Counted from the first letter of the stretch, positions 1 through 8,724 are shown. The stretch is 64,000 nucleotides of DNA from Methanobacteriota archaeon (GCA_023396065.1 JAEWXF010000009.1:75176-139175); one strand, 5' to 3'. Numbers and translations are program-made. The notes: generated from the letters alone by a model not told the origin.

Positions 1-217
1 CATTCATGATGCCGCCTTCCACCGCAACCAGCGCCGGGCCGTGATGACCGGTTTTCGGCTCAGGTCCGATGGACTTGGTGACAACACCTCCGGCACCGAG
101 CCGGAGCATTCGCGCAAGTGATGCTCCGGTTGTTCCGAGAACCCCTGCTGCAAGCAGCATATGATTTTTCAGGGGAACTCCTCCGATAGCTGACCTTGGT
201 TTCTGCAGTCTGATCAT
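1..217 (-). CDS. pyrD: Dihydroorotate dehydrogenase, N-terminal part (cut by window edge)
   Basis: Only the first 72 codons lie in the window. They read MIRLQKPRSAIGGVPLKNHM and continue with a run (AAGVLGTTGAS, then GAGGVVTKSIGPEPKTGH) that matches the FMN-binding start of class 1 dihydroorotate dehydrogenases, the enzyme that oxidises dihydroorotate to orotate in pyrimidine synthesis. The ATG at 217 gives the family's usual N-terminus. The gene is divergent from mdh, with about 100 bp between the start codons. Identification rests on the partial sequence only. Confidence 0.85.
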   Translation of the reverse strand, partial: MIRLQKPRSAIGGVPLKNHMLLAAGVLGTTGASLARMLRLGAGGVVTKSIGPEPKTGHHGPALVAVEGGIMN

Positions 218-314
218 ATCTGTGGATAGAGTATTTGTTCCCGGGGAATATGATAATGTAGCCCGGGACGGGAAGGGAAGTATGATACAATCATCCGACG
301 AATACTACACAACT

Positions 315-1172
315 ATGACGACACTGGCATGTCTTGGCGCCGGCCGTATCGGCGGAGAGGTTGCATTTCTCGCGGCAGCCTTGGGTCTCGCCGATGAAAT
401 ACTTCTCCACGATATGTATGAACCGGTGCTTACCGCACAGAAACTGGATCTTATTCATGCCATGGACATTCCTGTCTCCACGGACTCCCATGCAATCAGG
501 CACGCGGATTTCTGTGTATTCTCCGCAGGAGCGGCACGAACCCCTGCAATTCAGACGCGTGCCGATCTTTTTGATGCAAATGTCCCGGTGGCTGCGGAAG
601 CCGCCGCACTTCTCGGCAGTTTCGACGGACATCTGATCGTTGTTACCAACCCGATGGATGTCTTTACCTGGTACTTTGCCAAGCATACCCAGCTTTCCGA
701 GGAGCAGGTCCTCGGATTCGGCGGTCTGCTGGACAGCCGGCGCCTTTCGATTGCCGCAGCTGCCAGGGGCATTACCGGGGATGCCCGTGTTTTGGGCGAA
801 CACGGCGAACATCAGGTTCCGGTCTTTTCCCGCATGAACCAGGACGTTCCGGTATCCGTCCGGGAGGAGATTCTGACGGAGATCCGGGCATCGTCCATGC
901 CGGTCATTCAGGGAAAGGGAGGAACGATTTTCGGTCCCGCGTATCATATCTGTGCGATGATCCGGGGTATTGCGGAGAACTCCCGGGCGCTTGTTACCTG
1001 CTCTCTGCCTGCGAACGGTGCCTATGGCATTGACGGCTGCGCTCTTGGCCTCCCGGCTGTTCTGACCAGCTCCGGCGCGGTAATTGACGAGTCCTGGAAG
1101 CTCGACGGCTGGGAACACCATAAACTTGAGGAGGCGGCTGTGTTCCTCGGTTCTCTCTGCGGGAGAGTCTGA
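315..1172 (+). CDS. mdh: Malate dehydrogenase (lactate/malate dehydrogenase family)
   Basis: The 285-residue product begins with a Rossmann nucleotide-binding loop (LGAGRIGGE, residues 5-13), has the central NPMD segment after VVTN, and carries the catalytic-loop pattern GEHGEHQVPVFS, as in the LDH/MDH superfamily. It should interconvert malate and oxaloacetate with NAD(P)H, feeding the partial citric acid pathway of methanogens. I chose the ATG at 315 because the glycine-rich loop then starts near residue 5; an in-frame upstream ATG at 222 would add 31 residues unlike the family. It is slightly shorter than the usual 300-330 residues. Its stop overlaps the start of polB by one base, so the two are probably co-transcribed. 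LDH versus MDH specificity is inferred. Confidence 0.85.
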   Translation: MTTLACLGAGRIGGEVAFLAAALGLADEILLHDMYEPVLTAQKLDLIHAMDIPVSTDSHAIRHADFCVFSAGAARTPAIQTRADLFDANVPVAAEAAALLGSFDGHLIVVTNPMDVFTWYFAKHTQLSEEQVLGFGGLLDSRRLSIAAAARGITGDARVLGEHGEHQVPVFSRMNQDVPVSVREEILTEIRASSMPVIQGKGGTIFGPAYHICAMIRGIAENSRALVTCSLPANGAYGIDGCALGLPAVLTSSGAVIDESWKLDGWEHHKLEEAAVFLGSLCGRV

Positions 1173-3583
1173 TGGCGGACGATGTCCCGGTTTCCATTGC
1201 GATTAATCAGGCTGAGTATAGTAATGCACCCGGCGGTCCGGTTGTGCATATCTTCGGTCGGACGCTGGACGGAACGCCTCACCAGCTGCAGGTAACCGGA
1301 TTTCGTCCGTACTTCTGGGTCCGGGAAAATGAAGCCGATCTCCCGCACCCGGATTCTGTGGAGGTAACCGGGGACCGGGCGATTTCCATTAAAGGTGAGC
1401 CTCTCCGGAGACTCTATACCCAGAAACCTACCGATGTCCGAATGGTGCGGGACCGGTATCACCACTATGAAGCAGATATTCCGTTTGCGACCAGATTCCT
1501 GATTGACACCGGGCTTACCGGGGGTGTTACCGCGCCGGCTGATGTCTGTACGTATACGGACCTCATGCCTGCTGTTGTCAACTCAAAAGCACGCGTATGT
1601 ATGTGCGATATTGAGTGTGATGACCGGAACGGTTTCCCGGAACCGGAACGGGATCCGGTGACCTGTATCACCTGTCACGACTCCTTTGACGATCACTACA
1701 CAACTTTTGTTCTGCAGGGAAAAAAACGGGTTGATTTTACGGAAACCCCGGGACTGGTGAACGGCTGTTTTACCCGCGACCGCCACACGATCTGCGTGTA
1801 TGAAACCGAAAAAGATCTGTTTTCCGGATTTATTCAGTATATCCGGGAAAAGGATCCGGATATCCTCTCCGGCTGGAACTTTGCGGACTTCGATGCTGCC
1901 TATCTTCTCAAACGTTGCGAGATGCTTGGGTTTAAGACCGAGGTGTTTGCCCGGCTTCCCGGAACGGTTGACCGGAACGCAATGCGTGGCCGGGTTATTT
2001 TTGATCTTCTGACCGCATACAAGAAAATGCAGGGTAGTCAGAAAGAGTCGTACCGGCTGGATGCGATTGCCGAGGAGGAGCTTGGCGAGTGTAAGGTCCG
2101 CTACACCGGGACCCTGGGTGATCTGTGGGATAATGATCCTCTGCGGATGGTTGAGTACAACTTTAAGGATGTTGAGCTGTGCGTCGGGATTAACCGAAAA
2201 AACAATATCGTGGAGTTTTATCAGGAGGTCGCGCGGTATGTAGGATGTCCGCTGGATAAAACGCTGAACTCCTCGAATGTGATCGATATCTACATTCTTC
2301 GGAAAGCTTCCGGGAAGTATGTTCTCCCTTCCAAGGGAAGCTCGACGGGTGAGGAGTTTGAAGGGGCAACGGTTTTTGCACCGAGTAAGGGTGTCCGGGA
2401 AAATGTGATTGTGCTGGATCTGAAGTCTCTGTATCCGATGGCCATGATGACCTTGAATGCTTCTCCCGAGACGAAGTCTCCTGAGGGAGAGATTCACGCC
2501 CCGAACGGTATCCGGTTCCGGCGTGCTCCGGACGGTCTGACCCGGAGTATTATCAGCGAGCTGATGACCGAGCGGGACGAGAGAAAAAAGTTGCGGAATA
2601 CCTTTCCCTACGGTTCACAGGAGTATACGCTGTATGACATGCAGCAGAATGTGCTGAAAGTCATTATGAACACATATTACGGGGTCTCGGGATTTTCCAG
2701 GTTCCGGCTCTACGACCGCGATATCGGCTCTGCGGTGACCTCCGTCGGCCGGGCAATCATTCAGCATACAAAAACGATCATCACCCGCCGCGGGTATGAG
2801 GTCATTTACGGGGATACGGACTCCTGTTTTGTCCAACTGCCGCCTCTCCCTCAGGAACAGACTATGGAGATTGCCCGAAGTCTGGAAAAAGAGCTGAATG
2901 CAAGTTACTCCTCTTTTTCCCGCGAGACGCTGGGTGCGGATCAGAACTTCTTTTCCATTAAGTTTGAAAAGATTTACCGGAGATTTTTCCAGGGCGGCGC
3001 AAAAAAACGGTATGCGGGACATCTTGTCTGGAAAGAGGGACAGGATGTTGACAAGATTGATATCACCGGCTTTGAGATGAAACGGTCTGACTCGGCACCG
3101 ATTACCCGCGAGGTGCAGGAGCGCGTGCTTGAGATGATCCTCAAAGGAAACGGTAAAGACGAGGTGAAAGAGTATCTTCCCGAGGTTCTGCGGATGTATC
3201 GTGCCGGTCGCTGTCCTCTGGAAAAAGCCGGGATTCCAAGTGGTATCAACAAATCGCTTGATGATTACGTGGTGCTGGATGCCCATGGCCGCGGTGCCCG
3301 CTACTCGAATCAGTATCTGGGTACGGATTTTAAACGCGGAAGCAAACCCAAACGCCTCTATGTTAAACGGACCTATGATCCGGAGCGGTATCCTGATACG
3401 GATGTGCTCTGCTTTGAGTATCCTGATCAGGTGCCGGTTGACAAGATTGAGATTGACTGGGAGACCATGCTTGAAAAAACCATTCAGGCCCCGCTGAACC
3501 GGATCTTCGAAGCGCTGGGATGGGATTGGGACGAGTTTGATCCGACCAAAACCAAGAAAACAACACTGGATATGTTTTTTTAA
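1172..3583 (+). CDS. polB: Family B DNA-directed DNA polymerase
   Basis: The 803-residue protein has every landmark of archaeal PolB. The exonuclease motifs are DIE (residues 146-148), the SGWNFADFDAAYL segment and YNFKDVE. The polymerase motifs are A (DLKSLYP), B (KVIMNTYYG) and C (YGDTDS, residues 546-551), followed by the KKRYAG thumb motif. It is therefore a proofreading replicative or repair polymerase; length and domain order are normal. It overlaps the end of mdh by one base. A T/A-rich run from 3577 to 3598 directly after the stop probably ends transcription. No PCNA-interacting peptide is obvious, though the C-terminal TTLDMFF resembles a PIP box. Confidence 0.97.
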   Translation: MADDVPVSIAINQAEYSNAPGGPVVHIFGRTLDGTPHQLQVTGFRPYFWVRENEADLPHPDSVEVTGDRAISIKGEPLRRLYTQKPTDVRMVRDRYHHYEADIPFATRFLIDTGLTGGVTAPADVCTYTDLMPAVVNSKARVCMCDIECDDRNGFPEPERDPVTCITCHDSFDDHYTTFVLQGKKRVDFTETPGLVNGCFTRDRHTICVYETEKDLFSGFIQYIREKDPDILSGWNFADFDAAYLLKRCEMLGFKTEVFARLPGTVDRNAMRGRVIFDLLTAYKKMQGSQKESYRLDAIAEEELGECKVRYTGTLGDLWDNDPLRMVEYNFKDVELCVGINRKNNIVEFYQEVARYVGCPLDKTLNSSNVIDIYILRKASGKYVLPSKGSSTGEEFEGATVFAPSKGVRENVIVLDLKSLYPMAMMTLNASPETKSPEGEIHAPNGIRFRRAPDGLTRSIISELMTERDERKKLRNTFPYGSQEYTLYDMQQNVLKVIMNTYYGVSGFSRFRLYDRDIGSAVTSVGRAIIQHTKTIITRRGYEVIYGDTDSCFVQLPPLPQEQTMEIARSLEKELNASYSSFSRETLGADQNFFSIKFEKIYRRFFQGGAKKRYAGHLVWKEGQDVDKIDITGFEMKRSDSAPITREVQERVLEMILKGNGKDEVKEYLPEVLRMYRAGRCPLEKAGIPSGINKSLDDYVVLDAHGRGARYSNQYLGTDFKRGSKPKRLYVKRTYDPERYPDTDVLCFEYPDQVPVDKIEIDWETMLEKTIQAPLNRIFEALGWDWDEFDPTKTKKTTLDMFF

Positions 3584-3670
3584 AATATTTTTTTTCCTGT
3601 CACTTTGGGAGGAGAACACTATCGTACCATTATCAGATTCTGTGCGGTGTGCTGCAAACGTGATAATGGT

Positions 3671-3773
3671 AAATTCCGGTTTGCTGAGGAGCCGCGAAGC
3701 GGCTCACTCGGCAGTCACAAGTCGCTTCACGTCTTGCTTTGCTCCCTGCTTCGCAGGTCGCAAACCAAAATTT
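3671..3773. repeat. Inverted-repeat element B, copy 1
   Basis: The ends are an imperfect inverted repeat (AAATTCCGGTTTGC at 3671-3684 and GCAAACCAAAATTT at 3760-3773, 12 of 14 matching). Inside is a perfect hairpin with GAGCCGC and GCGGCTC arms around a GAA loop (3689-3705). Bases 3671-3712 recur inverted at 54065-54106, identical except that the three-base hairpin loop is reversed. It is therefore a dispersed non-coding repeat. Confidence 0.75.
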
Positions 3774-4268
3774 GTAATTGCAGCAATGTGAAGAATAATG
3801 CCGTAGAAAAAAACGGGGGACTGTGGTACGTTTTCCCCTGAGTCCGGTTTATCTCGTATGTATCTATCGGATGGGCGTATGTATCAAGAGTGGGTCGGCA
3901 GGACCGGTATCCCGTGCCTGCAATTACGTGGAGAGTAAAGATGTGTTTGTCCGGTGTGTATGCTTTTGGTCTGACTCTATACTATCACGACTCCCGGCGA
4001 CAGATTCTTCTTTGCCTACTGTTTACACAATTGTTCTGATCGATAATAAACCCTCTGGCATTACCAAAATAGTTTCAAAAAAATCGTGAAAAGTGTTTGG
4101 ACAGACCAGAGGAAATGTTCCGCCAGTCTGTCTTGCCTCAAAAAATTGTGGCAGACAAATATCCGATATTGTCGGATACGGGTGTCACACGTTATTCAAC
4201 CGGGGAAATCATACCTGGTCTCCCTTCATAATTCCGGACAAAGAAGTCCCTAGTCCGAAGTCCCAGGG
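3774..4268. other. Non-coding stretch with several small hairpins
   Basis: No convincing gene is found between polB and the small gene at 4269; open frames here show no family features. Two perfect hairpins are visible: GACAGAC/GTCTGTC (4100-4106 and 4126-4132) and TATCCGA/TCGGATA around a five-base loop (4160-4178). The right end (about 4214-4268) can fold further and may act as terminator for the minus-strand gene starting at 4370. An untranslated RNA is possible but not shown. Confidence 0.4.
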
Positions 4269-4370
4269 TTAGTTTTTCTTTGCGTGCTTTCCGGCTGCTG
4301 CCTTCGGTGCTTCGACTTTTGCGTCTTCAACCGGGGCTGCTGCCTTCTTTGCGTCATTCTTGTGTGACAT
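4269..4370 (-). CDS. Very small Ala/Lys-rich basic protein (33 residues)
   Basis: This is a 33-codon reading frame (MSHKNDAKKAAAPVEDAKVE, then APKAAAGKHAKKN). It is made almost only of Ala, Lys, Pro, Glu and Val and resembles the flexible tails of histone H1-like or ribosomal proteins. It is supported by an excellent TATA box (GTTTATAC, 4394-4401) centred 28 bp before the ATG, the normal spacing for a leaderless archaeal message. The protein should be unstructured and strongly basic at its C-terminus; nucleic acid binding is a guess. I do not recognise a named family. The gene stands alone between two non-coding stretches. Confidence 0.6.
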   Translation of the reverse strand: MSHKNDAKKAAAPVEDAKVEAPKAAAGKHAKKN

Positions 4371-4393
4371 AATCTTAGATGTGCCGTCCGGGT

Positions 4394-4401
4394 GTATAAA
4401 C
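4394..4401 (-). promoter_or_regulatory. TATA box of the 33-residue gene
   Basis: On the minus strand the sequence reads GTTTATAC, centred about 28 bp before the ATG at 4370. Transcription would begin within a few bases of the start codon. Confidence 0.6.
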
Positions 4402-4615
4402 CTGTCTGTCATGGCTAGAAAAAATCGCCGTATTTCTGGCGAATCTGAAAATAAACAAAAATACAGCTTTAATTGCCCGATGAATCCGCCCCGGATTCAT
4501 CCCGGTTTCGTCCCGCGCAGCATGCGGATGAATCGTAGCTGTTTCGCGGGAGTTTCCGGCAGGAAACGCGGGGATCGGCTGATGTCTGTCGGGTAGAGAG
4601 GGGACGGTTTCCGGC

Positions 4616-5071
4616 CTAGCGGTATGTTGTTTCCAGACTGCCGTAGGCAAGCGTCTTACCGTCACGCAGTGCCGCAATTACCTCATTCATATCAGCCTCA
4701 GCAGAGAGGGACAACGGCTCCGCACGGCCGAACACCTGAAATAACATGCGTTCCTGAGAACCGAGTTTCGGCTCCGGACCATGCCAGCCGTGTTCCCCGA
4801 ATGCATTCGGTCCCTGAACGGCGGGGAACGGGAATCCGGGTGCCGGTCCGTGTTCATAGCCAGGCGGAATATAGCCGACCGAAGGAATATTCCAGATACT
4901 CCAGATACACTCCGTGGGTCCGTCACCGGATTTGTTCTGTACGATCAGCGCCACATACTTCACGTCTTTGGTAACGCCGCTCAGATCAATCTTCGGTGAG
5001 ATATTCCCTCCGGACAGAGTACTGGAGGGCGTAATCCCGCTGGCTCCAAGATGGATAGTAATCTGTTGCAT
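4616..5071 (-). CDS. YbhB/YbcL-type phosphatidylethanolamine-binding (PEBP) protein
   Basis: The 151-residue product starting MQQITIHLGASGITP has the features of the prokaryotic Raf-kinase-inhibitor-like family: GNISPKIDLSGVTKDVKYVALIV, an IWNIPSVGYIPPGYEHG stretch, GPNAFGEHGWHGPEP (the conserved YxGPxPP-like ligand loop) and a C-terminal helix. These small cytosolic proteins bind anionic ligands; their role in archaea is unknown. The ATG at 5071 was chosen because upstream in-frame codons encode a Tyr/Gly-rich stretch that does not fit the family. A TATA-like run lies about 30 bp upstream. It is divergent from the RNase H-TrmO gene. Confidence 0.85.
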   Translation of the reverse strand: MQQITIHLGASGITPSSTLSGGNISPKIDLSGVTKDVKYVALIVQNKSGDGPTECIWSIWNIPSVGYIPPGYEHGPAPGFPFPAVQGPNAFGEHGWHGPEPKLGSQERMLFQVFGRAEPLSLSAEADMNEVIAALRDGKTLAYGSLETTYR

Positions 5072-5174
5072 ACAATACACTTTCCCGGCAACATAATAGA
5101 TGTATAGATAGAGACAACCCGTTCCTCCGCCGATATCCGTATTCATAAATACCCTCGAGGATAACTCATTCTCC

Positions 5175-6032
5175 ATGGATCATCTCACTCTGTATACTGA
5201 TGGCGCAAGCCGGGGGAATCCCGGCCCTGCCGCTGCCGCATGGCTCATTCTTCGCGGAACGGAGATTCTTGAGTCCGAGGTCCGTGTCCTCGGTACACAG
5301 ACCAATAATTTTGCCGAATACACTGCCCTTGCCTCAGGTCTGTCCGCGGTAAAAAAATATGGAGACCCGGCTGAAATCGAACTTGACGTATTCTCCGACA
5401 GCGAGCTGATGATCTCACAGATGAACGGTGCCTATGCCGTCCGGTCAGCTGCCCTCAAACCCCTGCATGCAGAAGCGGTCCGGCAGGCCTTACAATATGC
5501 CAGCGTCGTCTATACCCACGTCCCCCGGGAAAATGCCTATGTCGGTGCCTGTGACTGGCTCTGTAATGACGCCCTCAACACCCTGAAAGCCGCAGAAACT
5601 GCAGCAGAGCAAAAGGCCGCCGAGATCCGGTGTGAACCGATCGGTATCGTCAGCTCCCCGTTCCGGGAACGAAGTGACGCACCGAACCAGGGAAAAAATA
5701 CCCGTGAACTGAGTAAAATTCTGATATATCCCGCGTATCGTGACGGACTGCTTGGACTGTCTGCGGGGGACTCAGTCTTTATCCTCTGCTGGTTCGACCG
5801 TGCGGAACGTGATATTTTACAGGTTCACCGTTGGGGAAGTCCCGATTCCCGGCTGTCTGGAGTGTTTGCAACCCGTGCACCCGTCCGGCCCAACCCGATC
5901 TCCCTGACACTGGTAAAAATTCTGAAAATTGACGGAACCACCCTGACCGTTCAGGGACTGGAAGCTCTGGATGCAACCCCGGTGCTGGATATTAAGCCGT
6001 ATTATCCGGGGATCGACACTCCCGAACCGTGA
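5175..6032 (+). CDS. Fusion of a type 1 RNase H domain with a TrmO (TsaA/YaeB) tRNA methyltransferase domain
   Basis: Residues 1-145 form a ribonuclease HI domain: YTDGASRGNPGPA with Asp9, NNFAEYTAL with the catalytic Glu, and VFSDSELMISQMNG with the second Asp. The usual C-terminal AD is CD in ENAYVGACDWLCNDAL. Residues 150-285 form a TrmO-like domain (IGIVSSPFRER, then VFATRAPVRPNPISLTLVKI), the SAM-dependent family that N6-methylates t6A37 of tRNA-Thr in bacteria. Each domain is complete and the linker is short and Ala/Glu-rich, so this is a true fusion and not a frameshift. How the two activities combine is unknown. Confidence 0.85.
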   Translation: MDHLTLYTDGASRGNPGPAAAAWLILRGTEILESEVRVLGTQTNNFAEYTALASGLSAVKKYGDPAEIELDVFSDSELMISQMNGAYAVRSAALKPLHAEAVRQALQYASVVYTHVPRENAYVGACDWLCNDALNTLKAAETAAEQKAAEIRCEPIGIVSSPFRERSDAPNQGKNTRELSKILIYPAYRDGLLGLSAGDSVFILCWFDRAERDILQVHRWGSPDSRLSGVFATRAPVRPNPISLTLVKILKIDGTTLTVQGLEALDATPVLDIKPYYPGIDTPEP

Positions 6033-6082
6033 GCGTTCCGCAAAGGCTATACTCTCCACCGTGCAACAGATAGTAGAATAGG

Positions 6083-6089
6083 TTATATA
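6083..6089 (+). promoter_or_regulatory. TATA box of the Mrp-type ATPase gene
   Basis: TTATATA lies 29 bp before the ATG at 6112. This places the transcription start at about 6110 and argues for that ATG over the in-frame GTG at 6103. Confidence 0.65.
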
Positions 6090-6111
6090 GACCTACAAAT
6101 CAGTGATTATT

Positions 6112-6981
6112 ATGACAGACAAACCCGAAGGATGCGATGGGCATTGTGACGGATGTGCACAAAAAACCGACACCTGCCAGCAGCCAAAAAAGGCTGACAT
6201 CAGTGTACGACACGTAATACTGGTTCTTTCCGGAAAAGGCGGCGTCGGAAAGAGCACCGTCTCCGTGAACCTTGCCTATGCCCTGGCAAACCACGGTTAT
6301 CAGACCGGCTTGCTTGATCTGGATATCCACGGCCCGAGCATTGCAAAAATGCTGGGTATCGAAGATCTCAAGCTGCAGGCAATCGGCAACAAAATCATGC
6401 CGGTCAAAGTAACCGGCTCGCTGAAGGTTATCTCCATGGCTCTCCTTCTGAATACAACCGACAGCCCGATCGTCTGGCGCGGTCCGATGAAGGCAGCAGC
6501 AATCCAGCAGTTCCTCGGTGACGTAGACTGGGGAGACCTTGACTATCTGGTTGTCGACCTCCCGCCGGGAACCGGAGATGAAGCACTGAACATCGTCCAG
6601 TTCGCACCGAACGTGGAAGGTGCCGTGATTGTTACCACGCCGCAGGATGTGGCGGTTCTCGACTCCACCAAAGCAATCAAGTTCGTGGAAATGATGGAGC
6701 TCCCGGTCCTCGGTATCATCGAAAATATGTCCGGCATGGTCTGCCCGCACTGCGGTGAAGTCATCGACCTCTTCGGTAAAGGCGGCGGAGAAAAAGCAGC
6801 AACCCAGTATAACGTCCCCTACCTCGGTGCCATCCCGATCGACATTGAGATGCGGAAAGCAGGTGACGAAGGCAGACCCTATATTGTCAAAAAACCGGGA
6901 GCAGCACAGAGCCCGACCTGGGATGCGGTTGATATGGTCATGGAAAACCTTATCATTGAAGTGGAAAAACGCGAAGAGTAA
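6112..6981 (+). CDS. Mrp/NBP35-type P-loop ATPase, iron-sulfur cluster carrier
   Basis: The 289-residue protein has a deviant Walker A motif (SGKGGVGKSTVSVNLA), a switch segment GLLDLDIHGPS, a VVDLPPGTGDE motif and a C-terminal CPHCGE pair that, in Mrp/ApbC proteins, binds the bridging cluster. An N-terminal Cys-rich segment (CDGHCDGCAQKTDTC) resembles the four-Cys cluster site of NBP35 proteins. It should bind and deliver Fe-S clusters in the cytosol. The TATA box sets the start at 6112. A T-run near 6995 ends it against the convergent nadK gene. Confidence 0.93.
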   Translation: MTDKPEGCDGHCDGCAQKTDTCQQPKKADISVRHVILVLSGKGGVGKSTVSVNLAYALANHGYQTGLLDLDIHGPSIAKMLGIEDLKLQAIGNKIMPVKVTGSLKVISMALLLNTTDSPIVWRGPMKAAAIQQFLGDVDWGDLDYLVVDLPPGTGDEALNIVQFAPNVEGAVIVTTPQDVAVLDSTKAIKFVEMMELPVLGIIENMSGMVCPHCGEVIDLFGKGGGEKAATQYNVPYLGAIPIDIEMRKAGDEGRPYIVKKPGAAQSPTWDAVDMVMENLIIEVEKREE

Positions 6982-7012
6982 TCTCTTCCGCCTCTCTTTT
7001 TTTCCGACCCGT

Positions 7013-7831
7013 TTACAGCTGTCTGAGCTTCTGTTCTACTTTCTCGTAGAAACTCCGCCCCACATCCACAAACAGCGCCGGGTCCGGGGATTTCCGGATG
7101 ATCAGCACAGCATCTTCCCCGATATCAAACTGCAGCTGCCCATCCAGTACCAGCTGTGCCGGTTTACTGCTGGTCAGCCGTACCTCCACCGCACTCCGGG
7201 AACTGATCAGATACGGACGCGAAGACAGCATATACGGAGCAAGCGGCACCAGAACCAGTGCCTCAATCGACGGGTCCACAATAGGCCCTCCGGCACTCAT
7301 CGCATAGGCCGTTGACCCGGTCGGCGTTCCGATGATCAGCCCGTCCGCCCGGAACTCCCCGATCTCCCGCCCATCCACCAGCGGCGTAAACTGCAGCATC
7401 TTTGCCGGGCGTGAGGTCACAATCACCGCCTCGTTCAGTGCAGACCCGAGGATTCTCCCCTCATACTCAATGGTAATCCGCATCCTCGGCTCGGTCGGCA
7501 GCGGCAGAGACAGACCGGCCAGCTGCTCTGTGGCATGTTCCCGTTCCAGATCCGTCAGAAACCCGACCCGTCCCTGATTCACGCCCACAATCGGAATCTG
7601 CTTTTTCAGCATCCGGACCGCCCGCAGCACACTCCCGTCCCCGCCGAGTACGACGACAACGTCCGCAGAAAACTCCGGGGACGCAAGGGACACTCCCGCA
7701 TAGCCAAGCTCGGCGGCAACGGAATCCTCATAGACCACATCGTGCCCGTAGTCCCGGAGCATCCAGCCAAGAGACTGGGCTGTCTCCACCGCCTCACGTA
7801 TATCCACACGGGAAACAATGCAAAATCTCAT
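7013..7831 (-). CDS. nadK: NAD kinase
   Basis: The 272-residue protein shows the NAD kinase signatures GGDGSVLRA, GVNQGRVGFLTDLE, LNEAVIVTSRP and GTPTGSTAYAMSAGGPIVDP. It phosphorylates NAD to NADP using ATP or polyphosphate. Its start overlaps the stop of the upstream inositol-phosphatase-like gene by one base. In Methanocaldococcus jannaschii the same two domains, in the same order, are a single NADP phosphatase/NAD kinase protein, so this pair looks like the split form of that enzyme. Confidence 0.95.
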   Translation of the reverse strand: MRFCIVSRVDIREAVETAQSLGWMLRDYGHDVVYEDSVAAELGYAGVSLASPEFSADVVVVLGGDGSVLRAVRMLKKQIPIVGVNQGRVGFLTDLEREHATEQLAGLSLPLPTEPRMRITIEYEGRILGSALNEAVIVTSRPAKMLQFTPLVDGREIGEFRADGLIIGTPTGSTAYAMSAGGPIVDPSIEALVLVPLAPYMLSSRPYLISSRSAVEVRLTSSKPAQLVLDGQLQFDIGEDAVLIIRKSPDPALFVDVGRSFYEKVEQKLRQL

Positions 7832-8622
7832 TATGACCTCAGATACTCAATCACTTTCCGGTGGATCACCCGGTTCGTTGCAATCAGGCACCGCCCGCAG
7901 GTAACCGTATCCGGAAACTCAACCGGACTGCCGTCCGGAAGCGATACCCGCCCGCCGGCTTCCTGACAAATCAGAATCCCTGCGGCAGCATCCGTCACCC
8001 GGAGCGTATTGCGCAGATCCACAAACCCGTCCAGCCGTCCGCAGGCCACGTAACACAGCTCCAGAGCGGATGCGCCGAACAGCCGCCATCGTCGGATTTT
8101 GTGGCCAAGCTGCATCATCCTGCTCATATCAAACTTCTTCGCATACACACTCATCGCCGAATGATCCAGCATAATCTGTGTCGACACCTGAATCGGCTTC
8201 CCGTTCAGAAATGCCCCTTCACCCCGTATCGCTGTAAACGTCTCACCGTTTGCGAGATTTTTCACAAATCCCGCAACCATCTGCTCGCCGTCCGAGTATC
8301 CGATCGACAGCGCATAAAACGGAATTCCGGCAACTGCGTTAAACGTCCCGTCGACCGGGTCCAGATATGCAACTCCCTGATCCCCTCCGATATCCACCAT
8401 CCCTGCCTCTTCGGACAGCAGTGACCTGCAGGCTTTTGCTTCCCGGAACGCTGTCAGAACGATCTCCTCGGCCACCCGGTCAATACGCTCAGTCGGCGTA
8501 TTATCCGCTCCAAGGCAGAGTTCCTCCCCGCCGTATGCGGTACCAATCAGCGGGGCAAGGTCCCGTACCATGACATTTCCTATCTCATCACAGAGGGCGA
8601 GAAACTGAACCGGAGTGAGCAT
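7831..8622 (-). CDS. Inositol monophosphatase family phosphatase (FBPase/IMPase or NADP phosphatase)
   Basis: The 263-residue product has the metal-binding signatures LLSEEAG, YLDPVDGTFNAVAGIPFYALSIG and LRVTDAAAGILICQEAGG of lithium-sensitive Mg-dependent phosphatases. Archaeal members hydrolyse inositol-1-phosphate, fructose-1,6-bisphosphate and sometimes NADP. Because nadK follows with a one-base overlap, in the order of the fused M. jannaschii enzyme, NADP phosphatase activity balancing the NAD/NADP pool is my preferred inference. Substrate choice cannot be read from the sequence. Confidence 0.88.
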   Translation of the reverse strand: MLTPVQFLALCDEIGNVMVRDLAPLIGTAYGGEELCLGADNTPTERIDRVAEEIVLTAFREAKACRSLLSEEAGMVDIGGDQGVAYLDPVDGTFNAVAGIPFYALSIGYSDGEQMVAGFVKNLANGETFTAIRGEGAFLNGKPIQVSTQIMLDHSAMSVYAKKFDMSRMMQLGHKIRRWRLFGASALELCYVACGRLDGFVDLRNTLRVTDAAAGILICQEAGGRVSLPDGSPVEFPDTVTCGRCLIATNRVIHRKVIEYLRS

Positions 8623-8724
8623 ATGTGCATCTCTATTGGTGCGTCAGGCAGATGAAATCAGCGGTGATGGCAGCATTGTCGGAACACTCATAAGCTAATA
8701 CCTCACATAATTAGTCAGAGTTTT

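Noticed and set aside
3605..4089. Open frames of 78-88 codons after polB
   Set aside because: No family pattern, overlap with the inverted repeat, and poor codon use; treated as non-coding.
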